Assembly (NCBI GenBank): GCA_012270795.1
Contig: JAAXHO010000206.1
Span: 1-64,000 of the forward strand
Direction: 5' to 3'
From: Candidatus Poribacteria bacterium
Lineage (GTDB): Bacteria; Poribacteria; WGA-4E; WGA-3G
DNA: 64,000 nucleotides
In this document: positions 43,659 to 54,700 of the stretch, piece by piece
Layout of the letters: every line of letters starts with the position of its first letter
Numbering within the stretch: position 1 is the stretch's first letter
Notes under the pieces: generated by a model
The model's database searches: none
Seen by the model: only the letters and a program-made list of their open reading frames with translations
What the model was told of the DNA's origin: nothing
Program-made: the position numbers and the translations under genes

Positions 43659-43809
43659 CACTTTCCACCAGAGGCATTCAATTGTCGGGTTTCGTTGTTG
43701 TTGGAGGGGTTTCTAACCCCGATTTGAGATACACAGCAGCAGAAATCGGGGTTAGAAACCCCTCCAACCATGATACTTTGTGACAATTGAATGCCTCTGC
43801 ACTTTCCAC
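43659..43809. repeat. MITE-like element with perfect 18-bp ends and 10-bp target duplication
   Basis: CAGAGGCATTCAATTGTC (43669-43686) and its exact complement (43782-43799) bound the GTTGGAGGGGTTTCTAACCC core palindrome. CACTTTCCAC flanks the element on both sides (43659-43668, 43800-43809), a clean 10-bp duplication. The insertion is therefore recent. Confidence 0.88.
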
Positions 43810-43861
43810 GATAAAATTGTCAAAAGTGCATCCATAATTGGGTATATACGGAGGTAAATAG

Positions 43862-45316
43862 ATGGCTAAAAAAAGAAAAACTAACAAAACAAAAACATCT
43901 ATAGAAGAATGCACACTTCAAATGCAAGTACACATTCATAAACTCGGTTTATCTTCAGTTGAAGCCTATAGAAATTGGTGTAGTCAACATAATTTTAGTC
44001 GTGGACTGGAGAAAAATTCTCGCCAACTCCGAAAAGAAGTTAGTTTGGCATCCGCAATTATAGCATCCGAAATAATGGCGAATGAGAAGAAAACACGTAA
44101 CTTAAAAGCGGTTATCCCAAAAATCTATAACGGTGAATTAAACAGCGAAAAAGTAAGGAACAACACCGCAAGGGAAATTGCACACGCTTTTCAGAGAAGC
44201 CAATCTAAGAAACAATTGCTGCAGCTATTGTTTTACATTGAGGATAACTCCGATCTCTTAGAGGAGGCTGTTTATGTCAAGGGAATCGAAGCAATAGCGC
44301 ACAAATCTAATAATTGGATTCGTCCACTTCAGACATGGCGTGCTAAAAGTCATAACCGATCTCGGCAGTTCTCTGAACTCCTTTGCCACCTATTCGTTTC
44401 TTATGATGTGCCAGATTTCATGCATCGTGCTTGGTTAACAGAAAACGAAACGCATCATAATTGGTATATTCATATCGGTATCGGTCAAAACATCCGAACT
44501 GCACCAGATATACCGGTCCAACTTACAAAAAAGATGGCGCATCATTTTCTTAATGCTCCTAAACAATATAGCGTTGATGAAGCAATCCGTTGGGGGCAAG
44601 TTCATGCTCTCGGTGGTGACAAGCGATTGGTAGATGCCCTTCGCGGCACCCAACTCATAGAAGATTATCCTAATGACGATTTCTGGTTGAGCGTCATCCG
44701 TTTCTTCATCGCAAATCCAATGTTAGATGTCTATCATGTGCATCCTATTATTGATTATATATGGAATCAGAAATTCCAAAACCAACAGGTTTTTGTGGGT
44801 AGAGGTGTAATAGAAGAGATTGATCCACCACAACCCAACTTTACTATGAAGGGACGAACACCTGACACATTGCTCCGTCAAGTTAATGAATGGCATCAAG
44901 AACTTGGCAGAGAAACGCGCGGCGGAGAACTTCAGTGGTCCCGTTCGGACATCGGGGAATTCAATTACCGGGTAGGCAGCAAAGAGAAACGCAACTTAAA
45001 ATATTGGTATATTCGGGAACTGCTTAGCACAAAAGAACTTGTTGCTGAAGGTAGAGCGATGAAGCACTGTGTCAGCACTTATGCAAAGTCATGCTATGCT
45101 GGACATAAATCTATTTGGACGTTAGAGTCAGAAGAAGATGAAAACGGAAGAAACAAGATGCTAACAATTGAAGTTTCACACCCCGAAAAACTAATTCGTC
45201 AAGTTCGCGGCAAGCGGAATCGCCTACCAACACTGCAAGAAAAGTACCTGTTAGAACTGTGGGTTGCAAAGGAAAACCTGAAAATTGCTGGATATGTGCA
45301 GTTTGAACGGGGTTGA
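43862..45316 (+). CDS. PcfJ-like protein
   Basis: 484 residues, basic and soluble. The C-terminal region has the PcfJ signature: EGRAMKHCVSTYAKSCYAGH (about 396-415), SIWTLESEE, a TIEVSHPEKLIRQVRGKRNR strand and a tail ELWVAKENLKIAGY. The helical N-terminal 330 residues include SLASAIIASEIMANEKKTR. PcfJ was named from an Enterococcus conjugative plasmid, but chromosomal homologues are widespread and the function is not established. GGAGGT precedes ATG 43862. It lies upstream of the type III-like cassette on the same strand, perhaps part of the same accessory island. Confidence 0.75.
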   Translation: MAKKRKTNKTKTSIEECTLQMQVHIHKLGLSSVEAYRNWCSQHNFSRGLEKNSRQLRKEVSLASAIIASEIMANEKKTRNLKAVIPKIYNGELNSEKVRNNTAREIAHAFQRSQSKKQLLQLLFYIEDNSDLLEEAVYVKGIEAIAHKSNNWIRPLQTWRAKSHNRSRQFSELLCHLFVSYDVPDFMHRAWLTENETHHNWYIHIGIGQNIRTAPDIPVQLTKKMAHHFLNAPKQYSVDEAIRWGQVHALGGDKRLVDALRGTQLIEDYPNDDFWLSVIRFFIANPMLDVYHVHPIIDYIWNQKFQNQQVFVGRGVIEEIDPPQPNFTMKGRTPDTLLRQVNEWHQELGRETRGGELQWSRSDIGEFNYRVGSKEKRNLKYWYIRELLSTKELVAEGRAMKHCVSTYAKSCYAGHKSIWTLESEEDENGRNKMLTIEVSHPEKLIRQVRGKRNRLPTLQEKYLLELWVAKENLKIAGYVQFERG

Positions 45317-45404
45317 TTCTAAATGCAACTTATGGTAAACTGCCTATCAGTATTTGGGGCGATAAAATCCGCTATCGTTATTGAACCGACAAGGAGGCAA
45401 CGCA

Positions 45405-45635
45405 ATGGAAAAATCAACAACTATCCAAGAAATTTCCCAACGACTCAAAGTCCTTCCACTTGAGCAACAAAGGAAAGTGTTGGATTTCATATTAGAGTTA
45501 TCAGATGAGCCACCAAAGCAATACCCTGGCAAAAATCTTCTTCAATTTGTAGGAACAATTTCAAAAGAGGATTTGGAAATAATGAAGCAGGCAATTGAAG
45601 AAGGATGTGAGCAGATTGATGAATCGCAGTGGTAA
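45405..45635 (+). CDS. Small DUF2281-like protein
   Basis: 76 residues from ATG 45405, with a strong AAGGAGG site. STTIQEISQRLKVLPLEQQR followed by KVLDFILELSDEPP is the DUF2281 pattern, and the C-terminus is DLEIMKQAIEEGCEQID. Such proteins resemble antitoxins of VapBC-like pairs, but no toxin gene follows; the next gene, 57 bp on, is the large methyltransferase. It may be an orphan antitoxin or a small regulator of the cassette. Confidence 0.65.
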   Translation: MEKSTTIQEISQRLKVLPLEQQRKVLDFILELSDEPPKQYPGKNLLQFVGTISKEDLEIMKQAIEEGCEQIDESQW

Positions 45636-45692
45636 TTTTCTTTTAGACACTAACATTGAATCTCTGCAGGTAGAAAGTTGGTAAGTTTAAAT

Positions 45693-48600
45693 ATGTCAAT
45701 GTCAAAAAATAATATTACAACAGAAGCACTCAACACCCTCCGCAAAAAACTCCGCGACATGTTCCAATTCACTCATACCGATCTTGACTTCGGTATTTTC
45801 CGAATTCTCAAAATCAAACGCGATGAGGTCAATCAATTCATAGACGAAAAGCTGACAACTATAGTAGAAGAAGCACTTGCAGAAGTTGCAGATAAACTTT
45901 ACGATAGTCAACTCACTGAAGTGAAGGAATATATTGATAAAGAAGGCGGACAAACGGAAAAAGCATATCTAAACGATATTTCAGCCAATCAAATCAAACT
46001 TATAGAATATTTAACATATAAAGGGCAAAACAACCTTCTTGCTCCCTTAGAAACCGATCCAGACGAACTCAAGGAAAACCTTGCTTATCGTGTCTATAAT
46101 CACATTCATAACTTTTTTGAACGCTACTACCGTGACGGTGACTTTGGTTACAACGACAGAAGCACTACACAATATAAGGTAGACTATCTCGATGAGACAG
46201 ACTATAACGGATCAGATGTCCTTTTTCATTGGAAATGCCGGGACAGCTATTATGTCAAAACCGCTACAGGTTTCAATAGTGTTGCTTTTGAAGTAGAAGG
46301 CAAACGGATTGAATACCGATTAGAAGGTAAATCCAGTTCCGCTATTGCACAGAATAGCAACAAAGACAATTTCAAGCACTACCGTTTTGATAGAATTGAA
46401 TCTCCCGATTCAGATGATGAACAGACATGGTGTGTTATCCTAAACTTAGCAGAAACTTCAACACCAAAAGTTGAAATATACCGTGCAATGAACGCGCAGA
46501 TTTTCGGGGGGACAGACGATATAGACATCTATCTGCATGAACGCCCCAAAAAGGGTGAAGAACAAGGAAAACCGCTCTTTAAAGACCTTAAGGACACCTA
46601 CGATAAGGTAAACGATGGCAGATTACAAGGCATTAAGGCATTGCACACCAACTTGTCAAGTTATGCGGATAAATTAGCAGGTCATCCTGATTTCAAAGAA
46701 CTCGGTAAAAATAAAAATCTTCGACAGGAAGCACTTCAAAAACATCCAAAAGTCCTACGGTTCCACACGTTTGACAAAAACCTGAACACCTTCTTTGTCG
46801 GCATGGATTCCGATTACTTTATCCATAAGGACTTAGACAAATTCCTAAAAACTGAACAACGCCGCTATATCCAGAACATCATCCTTGGCGATTTAGACAC
46901 ACTCCTAAACCTTAGTCCTGAAAATCCTGCTTTTGCAATAGCAACGGCATTCCGCAACGTCACCGATGAAGTGATTGCACTCCTTGTTGCAGTGGAGACA
47001 TTCCAAAAGCAGTTATTCTTGATGAAGAAAAAGGTTGTCTCAACCGATTATCTTATCTCTGTAGGTAAAATTACAGAGGTCACAATAGATTTTCCCGAAC
47101 AACGAAAGGCAATCTTTTCCCAAATTTTGGAAAACGAAGCACAACTTGATGACTGGCGCGACACCTTTGATATTGATATTAGGGAACGACTACCGTTGCT
47201 TGATGGAGTGTATCCGACACTACCTTTAGACACGCGAAATTTTGATGATGTTTTTGTTGACAAACTCCTTGCACTTTTTGATGGTTTAGAATCGCAAATT
47301 GACGGTGTGTTACTGAATAGCGAAAACTTTCAGGCAATGGACTTATTGATGGAGAAATACCGAGGATCTATAAGGTGTGTCCACATTGATCCGCCTTACA
47401 ATACCAACACAAGTGGTTTCCTGTACAAGAACAACTATCAACATTCCAGTTGGCTAACAATGATGGAGAATCGATTATCTCTTGCCGAAGAATTGATGGC
47501 ACAAGATAGCTGCATCTTGTGCCACATTGACGAGAATGAATATGAGAATCTGTTTCAAGTTTTTGATACAATGCGGATGCAAAACCAGGGAACTATTGTG
47601 TGGGATAAAAGAAACCCTGTTGGCGGCACAAACACTATAGCTACACAACACGAATATATTGTTTGTTACTCAAAAGGAAGTGTTAAACTCTACGTCCAAA
47701 CTCTCAATCGTGAGGCAATGCTCAAGAAATCAGTATTGTTGTTTAAAAAGTACGGTGATGTTACACAAGAATACCAAAAGGAATTCAGGGATTGGGTAAA
47801 GAAACATCCTGATTTGACCGGAATGGAAAGATCTTATTCAGAAATTGACAAGGAAGGACAAGTTTATACAACTGTCCACATGGGGGCTCCTGAACCGCGG
47901 ACAGATCCTAAATTTTTTCAACCCTTAATTCATCCAATCACTTGTAAACCTTGCCCTGTACCAGCAAATGGGTTTTCGGGAACACCAGAATTTATGCAGA
48001 AGTTGTTAGCAAATAATGAGATCCTATTTGGTCCAGATGAAACAACACAACCCCGTAGGAGATGGTATTTGAAAGATCGTCCTTTCAGCGAATTATCTTC
48101 ACTCATTCCTTCTGGTGAAAAAGGAAAACATCAAATGGATGCTCTTGGGTTAGTTTTTCCTTATTGTCATCCCGTTAAACTGTATGATAAACTCGTTTGG
48201 GCAGTTACGTCGGAAGGCAAGGGAATTATACTTGACTTCTTTGCAGGCAGCGGCACCACAGGTCATGCAGTACTCAACCTCAACAAAATTGATAAAGAAA
48301 AAGAGAAGGATAAAGGTAATCGTAAATTTATCCTCATTGAGATGGGAGATTATTTTGAAAGTACCTTGAAGGAACGGATTCGCCGCGTTATGTTCTCTGA
48401 AAATTGGAAAGATGGCAAACCGGATACAAAAAAGAAAATTGATGGCACTGTCGGTATTGTCAAGTATCAACGTCTGGAACGGTATGAGGATGTTCTCAAC
48501 AATCTCACCACTTTACCTCCAAATGATGACGCAGAACCAGGACTACCGATTAAATATCTCTATCGTCCAGAGGAGCAGCAAATTCGTTTGATGATGAATC

Positions 48601-48980
48601 TGCGCGCCCCGTTTTCTAATCGTATTACTTATGGTAAGGATAGTACGGAAGGTTTTGTAGATGTGTTGGAAACCTACTGCTATCTAAAAGGACTACCAAT
48701 TGAGCGGCGGCTTCGGTTTGACTTGGATGGTCGAACCTACAGAGTTGTCCGAAGTGGTAAGCGAGCGGTTGTGTTCCGCAACGTTACTGAGGATATGAAC
48801 GATACAGAACAGTTGTTAGAAATTCTTGGAGATGAACGGTTGGCGGGTGTTACGCAGTTAGATGTTAACCATGAGGCAAATCAGATCGCATTGCATGAAG
48901 GTTCAGATTTACGAGAAATCCATCTTATCACGACATCGGACTTTGACTCAGGATCGGTGTGGGATCCTGTTGAGATGTAA
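45693..48980 (+). CDS. Large type III-like adenine-specific DNA methyltransferase (Mod)
   Basis: 1095 residues from ATG 45693; an in-frame TTG 15 bp upstream is less likely. Catalytic motif IV is D566-P-P-Y569 in VHIDPPYNTNTSGFLYKNNY, and the AdoMet motif I is F850-A-G-S-G854 in DFFAGSGTTGHAVLNL. This order (IV before I) defines the beta class used by type III Mod subunits and places target recognition between them (about 610-840). The unusual part is an N-terminal extension of about 550 residues, beginning FTHTDLDFGIFRILKIKRDE and rich in charged helices. Classical Mod proteins are about 600-700 residues in total. It would methylate adenine in a short target and guide Res. The AAA ATPase gene starts 20 bp after its stop. 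Confidence 0.88.
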   Translation: MSMSKNNITTEALNTLRKKLRDMFQFTHTDLDFGIFRILKIKRDEVNQFIDEKLTTIVEEALAEVADKLYDSQLTEVKEYIDKEGGQTEKAYLNDISANQIKLIEYLTYKGQNNLLAPLETDPDELKENLAYRVYNHIHNFFERYYRDGDFGYNDRSTTQYKVDYLDETDYNGSDVLFHWKCRDSYYVKTATGFNSVAFEVEGKRIEYRLEGKSSSAIAQNSNKDNFKHYRFDRIESPDSDDEQTWCVILNLAETSTPKVEIYRAMNAQIFGGTDDIDIYLHERPKKGEEQGKPLFKDLKDTYDKVNDGRLQGIKALHTNLSSYADKLAGHPDFKELGKNKNLRQEALQKHPKVLRFHTFDKNLNTFFVGMDSDYFIHKDLDKFLKTEQRRYIQNIILGDLDTLLNLSPENPAFAIATAFRNVTDEVIALLVAVETFQKQLFLMKKKVVSTDYLISVGKITEVTIDFPEQRKAIFSQILENEAQLDDWRDTFDIDIRERLPLLDGVYPTLPLDTRNFDDVFVDKLLALFDGLESQIDGVLLNSENFQAMDLLMEKYRGSIRCVHIDPPYNTNTSGFLYKNNYQHSSWLTMMENRLSLAEELMAQDSCILCHIDENEYENLFQVFDTMRMQNQGTIVWDKRNPVGGTNTIATQHEYIVCYSKGSVKLYVQTLNREAMLKKSVLLFKKYGDVTQEYQKEFRDWVKKHPDLTGMERSYSEIDKEGQVYTTVHMGAPEPRTDPKFFQPLIHPITCKPCPVPANGFSGTPEFMQKLLANNEILFGPDETTQPRRRWYLKDRPFSELSSLIPSGEKGKHQMDALGLVFPYCHPVKLYDKLVWAVTSEGKGIILDFFAGSGTTGHAVLNLNKIDKEKEKDKGNRKFILIEMGDYFESTLKERIRRVMFSENWKDGKPDTKKKIDGTVGIVKYQRLERYEDVLNNLTTLPPNDDAEPGLPIKYLYRPEEQQIRLMMNLRAPFSNRITYGKDSTEGFVDVLETYCYLKGLPIERRLRFDLDGRTYRVVRSGKRAVVFRNVTEDMNDTEQLLEILGDERLAGVTQLDVNHEANQIALHEGSDLREIHLITTSDFDSGSVWDPVEM

Positions 48981-49000
48981 AGCTTATAAGGAGAAGACTA

Positions 49001-50653
49001 ATGCTACAAGCACTTGAATTAGAGAATTTCAAAGCGTTTGGAAAACGTGCGTGCATTCCGTTTGCACCGATAACGCTAATTTTCGGGGAAAATAGTGCAG
49101 GAAAAAGTTCAATCTTACATGCGCTTTATCTCCTTAAACAGACGATAGAAAGCAGAGAGTCGGGGGCTTTACTACTACCTCGAACTGAGAATGAAATCGT
49201 TGATCTTGGTAGTTTTCAGGAAATGCTATTTGATCATGATTTGGATCGGACCCTCTCAATTCGTGTTGCAACAACAATGAATAAAGAGGATTTGTCTCTA
49301 CTACCATCAGAAAACAGTAAAATAGCGATTGAATTTGGTTTCAAGAGGACTTCTCTTAAAGAAGAAATCCTTTTAGCTCAGATTGGAATTTACAATAAGA
49401 AATCTTCTAAGTGTATTGCCAAATTTCAGCCACTAAATACAACCGAAAAACATGAGGAATTTTGGAAAAGAATGGGCTTTTCTAACCCATCTTTTCATGA
49501 TTTACTAACTTCAAAATTAGATGTGGTAGAGTGTACTTGGTTCACAAAGGCAGCGGAATATTGGGAACCAGAGTTTGAGTGGTGTAAAGAGAATCAACAA
49601 GAGATACTTGAAAGGGTTGAGAAATTCAAAGCAAATTCAGAAACTATATTCAATTTATCTGATGAGATATTGCAGGACATTAAAGAATCGAATCAAAAAT
49701 TGCCTCATGAATTGCGTCACGAATTAATTCGAAACGAGATCAAATACTTAAATGCTGATATAGAATTATTCACATCAAATTTCGATTTGAAAACCTACAT
49801 TTCTAAAAGTCATAGGGAAAAGATCAATACAGTGCTTAGGATGCAAGGGTTTCTTCCAACCGAAGATATTTCTATTGCCAAAAATCGTTGGAGACCTTTT
49901 TATCTTTCATCAATGCATCGTCAATCTGAAAGAACACAATTTTTTGATGTTGGCAAACTTGTTATAGCAACAGGCCGCGCATTGGAACAAACTTTAGATT
50001 CACTTTTCCCAATGAGTCCTTTTCGGCGCCCCCCGCAAAGATGGTATATCTTTTCAGGGACCAGCCCTGAGGATGTGGGATACCAAGGCGACTTGCTGCC
50101 AGATTTACTCTTTCGTCGTCCCGAACTGGTCCAAGAAACAGACACATGGTTAAAACGTCTTGACATGGGGTACGAGTTAGATGTGAAATCAGTCCGAGAA
50201 AATCCAGGCGATCTTTTTGAGGTACGACTCATAGATACACACCGAAAAGAACCTATAAATGTTGGCCTCCCAGATGTCGGTTTCGGTATCAGTCAACTTC
50301 TGCCTTTTGTTGTGCAGAGTTTGGTATCAGAGAAACGAATTCTCTCCATTGAACAACCTGAAGTACACGTGCATCCGAAATTGCAAGCGGATCTTGGCGA
50401 CCTGTTAGCGGAATGCATTAAGGAACCACGTCAGAATCAATTTATTGTTGAAACCCATAGTGAACATTTGATTTTACGCCTGCAACGCTTAGTTCGTCAA
50501 GAGAAGATCAAGCCAGAAGATATATCGGTTATCTATATCAGTCGTCGACCCGATGGTGCAAAAGCGGAACGTTTGCACCTTGATAAAGATGGGGATTTCA
50601 TTGATGATTGGCCCAACGGTTTCTTCCCGGAACGGCTGCGTGAACTGAGATAA
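49001..50653 (+). CDS. AAA ATPase with DUF3696 C-terminus
   Basis: 550 residues. ALELENFKAFGKRACIPFAP is the RecF/SMC-like start; Walker A is G29-ENSAGKS36; a long coiled-coil-like insertion fills about 95-400; the ABC-type signature is VGFGISQLLPFV (about 426); Walker B is RILSIEQPEVHVHP (about 447-459); and the switch histidine region is VETHSEHLILRL (about 482). DUF3696 follows (LDKDGDFIDDWPNGFFPE). Such ATPases occur in OLD-like and other phage-defence modules, usually beside an effector. AAGGAG precedes ATG 49001. It is sandwiched between mod and a gene of unknown family, not a usual part of type III systems. Confidence 0.88.
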   Translation: MLQALELENFKAFGKRACIPFAPITLIFGENSAGKSSILHALYLLKQTIESRESGALLLPRTENEIVDLGSFQEMLFDHDLDRTLSIRVATTMNKEDLSLLPSENSKIAIEFGFKRTSLKEEILLAQIGIYNKKSSKCIAKFQPLNTTEKHEEFWKRMGFSNPSFHDLLTSKLDVVECTWFTKAAEYWEPEFEWCKENQQEILERVEKFKANSETIFNLSDEILQDIKESNQKLPHELRHELIRNEIKYLNADIELFTSNFDLKTYISKSHREKINTVLRMQGFLPTEDISIAKNRWRPFYLSSMHRQSERTQFFDVGKLVIATGRALEQTLDSLFPMSPFRRPPQRWYIFSGTSPEDVGYQGDLLPDLLFRRPELVQETDTWLKRLDMGYELDVKSVRENPGDLFEVRLIDTHRKEPINVGLPDVGFGISQLLPFVVQSLVSEKRILSIEQPEVHVHPKLQADLGDLLAECIKEPRQNQFIVETHSEHLILRLQRLVRQEKIKPEDISVIYISRRPDGAKAERLHLDKDGDFIDDWPNGFFPERLRELR

Positions 50654-50669
50654 CGAAAGGAGTTGCTTA

Positions 50670-51680
50670 ATGTTGGTTAGTGCAGTTCCTGATCCTTCTG
50701 TGTTTGATGCGAATTATTTTGATAATTTTTATATGGTGAATGCGGAAGATTTCTTAAAAGGAATTGAAAAAAACGGATTACTGATTGTTGACACGGGGAA
50801 AAGATTACAAGATGCTCTCATCAAACAAATTAGGTCTGTACCTACCAAGTATGGGCAACGATTGCAAATTTTATTAGAAGAGTTATTGAAAAACAAGAAA
50901 AAACGGATCGTTAATTGGCATGTAACACCAAATTCTATCCCATCAGGGGACCTTTTAGACTTGGCATATCATCTAAAAACAGAAATCGAGCCCGATGCCT
51001 TAATTGTCGGAGATGATAGTCTGCAAACACTAAAATCTGACCAAAAATATGAGGCAAGTATTATTCCATTATCCGACTATCGTAATAGTGATTTTGAGAG
51101 AGACCGCCAACGATATGAAAACCAAGTAGGACCAATAGACAAACTTCCTAAAAAGGAAGTGGATGACCTAATCATCCGTGCGGTCCGTTTCTCAAAGCGG
51201 TTAGGGTTTTATGACCCATATATTGAAAATGTTAACAGCAATCCGAAGCCTTTCCAAAAGGGTATAGAGTATATTTTATCGTTATGGCACGACAACGGTT
51301 TATTTTCACGCCAGAAAGATATTTGCAATGTAGAAATATATACGTGTTGTGCGGAGCAAATTTGGGACAATGAGACAAATCACGCGAAAGAAAATAAGCG
51401 GACACGAAATCAGGATAGCCACCGCAAAGTTATCCGAGAACTCATAGAACCTCTAAAGAATAAATACCCCGATTGGCAAATAAAGTTGTCTGTAAAGGAC
51501 GATCCTGACGGTATTTTTCATGCAAGATATTTGGAAACGCAACACGCGATTATTAGGGTTGATAAAGGTTTCGATCTCTTTACACAAAACGGTGAATTTC
51601 AGAGAAACTTTTTTACCTTAAATATGGCAGAAAGTTCTCACTTGAGAGAGTGTCGCGATTTGCAAGATGCAGACCTTTGA
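50670..51680 (+). CDS. Unrecognised two-domain protein of the cassette; possible MIT_C/PLD-like C-terminus
   Basis: 336 residues, soluble. The N-terminal half (GLLIVDTGKRLQDALIKQIR, later EPDALIVGDDSLQTLKS) has alternating strands and helices with conserved-looking Asp residues that could be a PIN-like or Rossmann-like fold. The C-terminal half (about 178-325) begins KRLGFYDPYIENVNSN, has a helix (FQKGIEYILSLWHDNGLF), a strand VEIYTCCA, a basic loop, and ends DGIFHARYLETQHAIIRVDK followed by GFDLF. That order (DPY, H-x-R, G-x-D-x-F) resembles the phospholipase-D-like MIT_C domain of eukaryotic MITD1 and bacterial relatives. Both domain calls are tentative. AAAGGAG precedes ATG 50670. Likely the effector or adaptor of the preceding ATPase. 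Confidence 0.7.
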   Translation: MLVSAVPDPSVFDANYFDNFYMVNAEDFLKGIEKNGLLIVDTGKRLQDALIKQIRSVPTKYGQRLQILLEELLKNKKKRIVNWHVTPNSIPSGDLLDLAYHLKTEIEPDALIVGDDSLQTLKSDQKYEASIIPLSDYRNSDFERDRQRYENQVGPIDKLPKKEVDDLIIRAVRFSKRLGFYDPYIENVNSNPKPFQKGIEYILSLWHDNGLFSRQKDICNVEIYTCCAEQIWDNETNHAKENKRTRNQDSHRKVIRELIEPLKNKYPDWQIKLSVKDDPDGIFHARYLETQHAIIRVDKGFDLFTQNGEFQRNFFTLNMAESSHLRECRDLQDADL

Positions 51681-51704
51681 CAGGCTCCCTAATTCAGGAA
51701 ACTC

Positions 51705-54700
51705 ATGGCACTATATCAAGAATACGAAGCAAAAATCTTAACTGAAAACGGAATTGACATCAGTAATGATGGCACAAAACGTGACATTGAGTTGTACGAT
51801 TCAGACGAATCGTTACGCCTCCCCTTTGAACCGTTGGAAAAGATTCAAGAATTTCTTGACGAGTACAACTATCTAACAAAAAATACCTTTAAACTTCGTT
51901 ACTATCAAGTGTTGGCACTGCTTTTCACTGAACAATTCTTTGCAGACCACGCACTATCAACCGGACCTGAATATGACAACGGACAAGCAGACCAACGGAT
52001 GCTGGCATATTGGATGGCAACGGGCAGCGGAAAAACCCTCGTCATGCATCTTAACATTTTCCAATATCTGCACCATTTCTGCAAAGAGAACAACGCCCGT
52101 CTTCAAATTTTCCTAACAACCCCCTTGGCAAATCTAATAAAACAACATGAACGAGAATTAGAACCTTACGTGCGCCAACTCAATGAAACCTATAACAACC
52201 GTATTGAACTCATAATTGATACGACACAGGGACTTTTGCAAAAAGAAGAAGATTATTTTCGTTTGCCAGATGACGGAGAAATTCGCCGACTCATTTTAGT
52301 AGACGAAGCACATATCGGCTTGACAAGTGGAGAGGCGGGTAAATTTAGAGAACTTCGAAACCGTCTTAATGTCGGTAACTCTTTCCTATTTGAGTATTCT
52401 GCTACCTTTCACAACGTGGCAAAAGAACTAAAGGACGAATACGATGACGCAATCATCTACCGATACGACTACGCACGATTTTACGGCGATGGATACGGCA
52501 AAGACCATTTCTTTAAACCGATAGCAGCTGATACAGTGGATGCTGAATCCGAAGGGGAAATTAAAGACAATTTGGATGAATGCCTCCGGGTGATGGAGGA
52601 AAAGTTACGGACATTCAACAGAGTCCAAAATGATGAACAATTCGATGATGATCTGACTAAACATCGTCCTTTGATGGCGTTTATGGGACATACAGTCGAA
52701 AAACCACAAGACGAAGGGAAAGACGATGAGGTTTCTGATATTCAAAAGGTATTAGATTATTTTGCTGCACTGAGTGATGTTGAACGCCAAAAGTTCAGAT
52801 CCGTTTTTGGTAGCAACATTATCGGTCCACTTGTTGTTGCACGCAACCCTGAAAACAGTAGCGAATTACTTCTCTCTTACGGTGATGGCGAAAAATGGGG
52901 CATGATTAACGTCGGAGATGCAGTGAGTTTTTACAACAGTATTGCAAACGACAAAATTGAAACGCGCGTTGAAGTTTTTGCCAATCCAAACCTACAATTT
53001 GAAAACCTTGATAACGAATCCAGTCCAATAAATGTACTAATTGGGAGTCGTAAGTTTGCGGAAGGGTGGAATTCCTATCGCCTTTCTGTTATTGATTTGA
53101 TTAACTTGGGAAGTTCCAGAGGTAACTTGATTATACAGATTTTCGGGCGCGGTGTTCGCCTACATGGGAAAGGCGGTGATGGCAAACGTCGGTACACTGA
53201 GCACAACCCCAATTACTATCTTCTACGAAAAAATGATAAGAAAGACGACATTCGGCGGCTGGAGACGTTAACTGTTTTCAGTCTGCGGCGTAGTTACCTT
53301 GAACATTTCCTTAAAGAAGTGCACGCGGGTGGTATTCCACTGCTACACACTTTTCCAATTAAAGTAAACCCGATGCTTTTTAAAGTAGATGGTAACACGT
53401 CAGTTAAATTTGATGACTATAGCCAAAAATTGCATATCTTTAAACAGGGGGACACAGCGGGTAGTGGCATCAAGCGAGTTTTTCTCAACGGAGATGAATT
53501 CACTATACCTAATCTTAATGATGGTGCTGAAGAATCCCGGATTATCAGTAACTGGAGAAAATTACCGTTAGATTACAGAACGGATAAGGATAGAGATGCC
53601 CCAGATGTTTTTGAAGACCTACGGCAAAATAATAAAAGATATGCCTGCTATCTAAATAGTGCAAAACTTGCTAATGTTATTCATCGTGAAGCTGAGAAAA
53701 ACCAGCTGCAACTTTATAGCAAGGGAAATCATAAACTCACTATCGTTGACTACCTATCACTCGTCGGAGAAATTCAATATCAGAAACCGGGGCAAGATCC
53801 AATTGCATGGACAGATCGGCTTAATCGGCAAGTCGTAATTGATGTGACCCGTAAACTCAAAAACCGTATCAACGCACATATCAATCGCACAAATTATGTT
53901 TATGAACCGTTGAACCATAATGATTTAATCTATGAATATACGGTGACAAAAGAATTTTCAACCCAAGATGAATTGAACGCTTTCTTAGAGCAAGTTGAAA
54001 ACGTAGAATTAAATCCTCTTGCAGTAAATCCGTATTCACATATCAAAAGCAAATTGCAATTGTCATTGCTACGAGGGCATCGACACATTTACGAACCGCT
54101 TATGCGCCCTCCAGGTGATGTAGAACAAGACTACCGCGATATAAAAATAACACCAGATAGATTAAACGCGGGGGAAAAGAAATTTGTTGAAGACCTGACA
54201 GAGTATATCAAACTAAACTATAGAGAAAATAAAAGATACGAATTCTATCTGATGCGGAATGTGCAGAAGATCGGTATCTTTTTAGAAAGCGATGCAGGAA
54301 GTTATTACCCCGATTTTGTGCTATGGGTGCTTGATAAAGAACAAGATATAACACACATTCTTTTCATTGATCCAAAAGGAGAACGTGAAATCATTGGGGG
54401 TAAAAGAGGGGATTTTAAGAATCATCCGAAGGTTATACTTGCGCAAAAATCCGAGGACCAAACACTTATCACACTTGAAAAGCAGTTAGTGGCTGAACAG
54501 GACCAAAAATTCCAACTTAATTCGTTTCTTCTACTGCGTGATAGTTCCGAGTTAGGAGATGGAGAAGACGTTGACTGGATTAAAGAAAACATGTTGGAGT
54601 ACAATATATTCCGCTTGGATTGGCACAAAGAGAAAGAGAACGGTTCCACAAGCAGTCTATTCAATGATGAGAAATCGTATTTGGATTTGATGTTTGAAAA

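Noticed and set aside
45405-45635. Complete toxin-antitoxin pair with DUF2281
   Set aside because: No PIN or other toxin gene follows; the next gene is the methyltransferase, so only an orphan antitoxin-like gene is supported.
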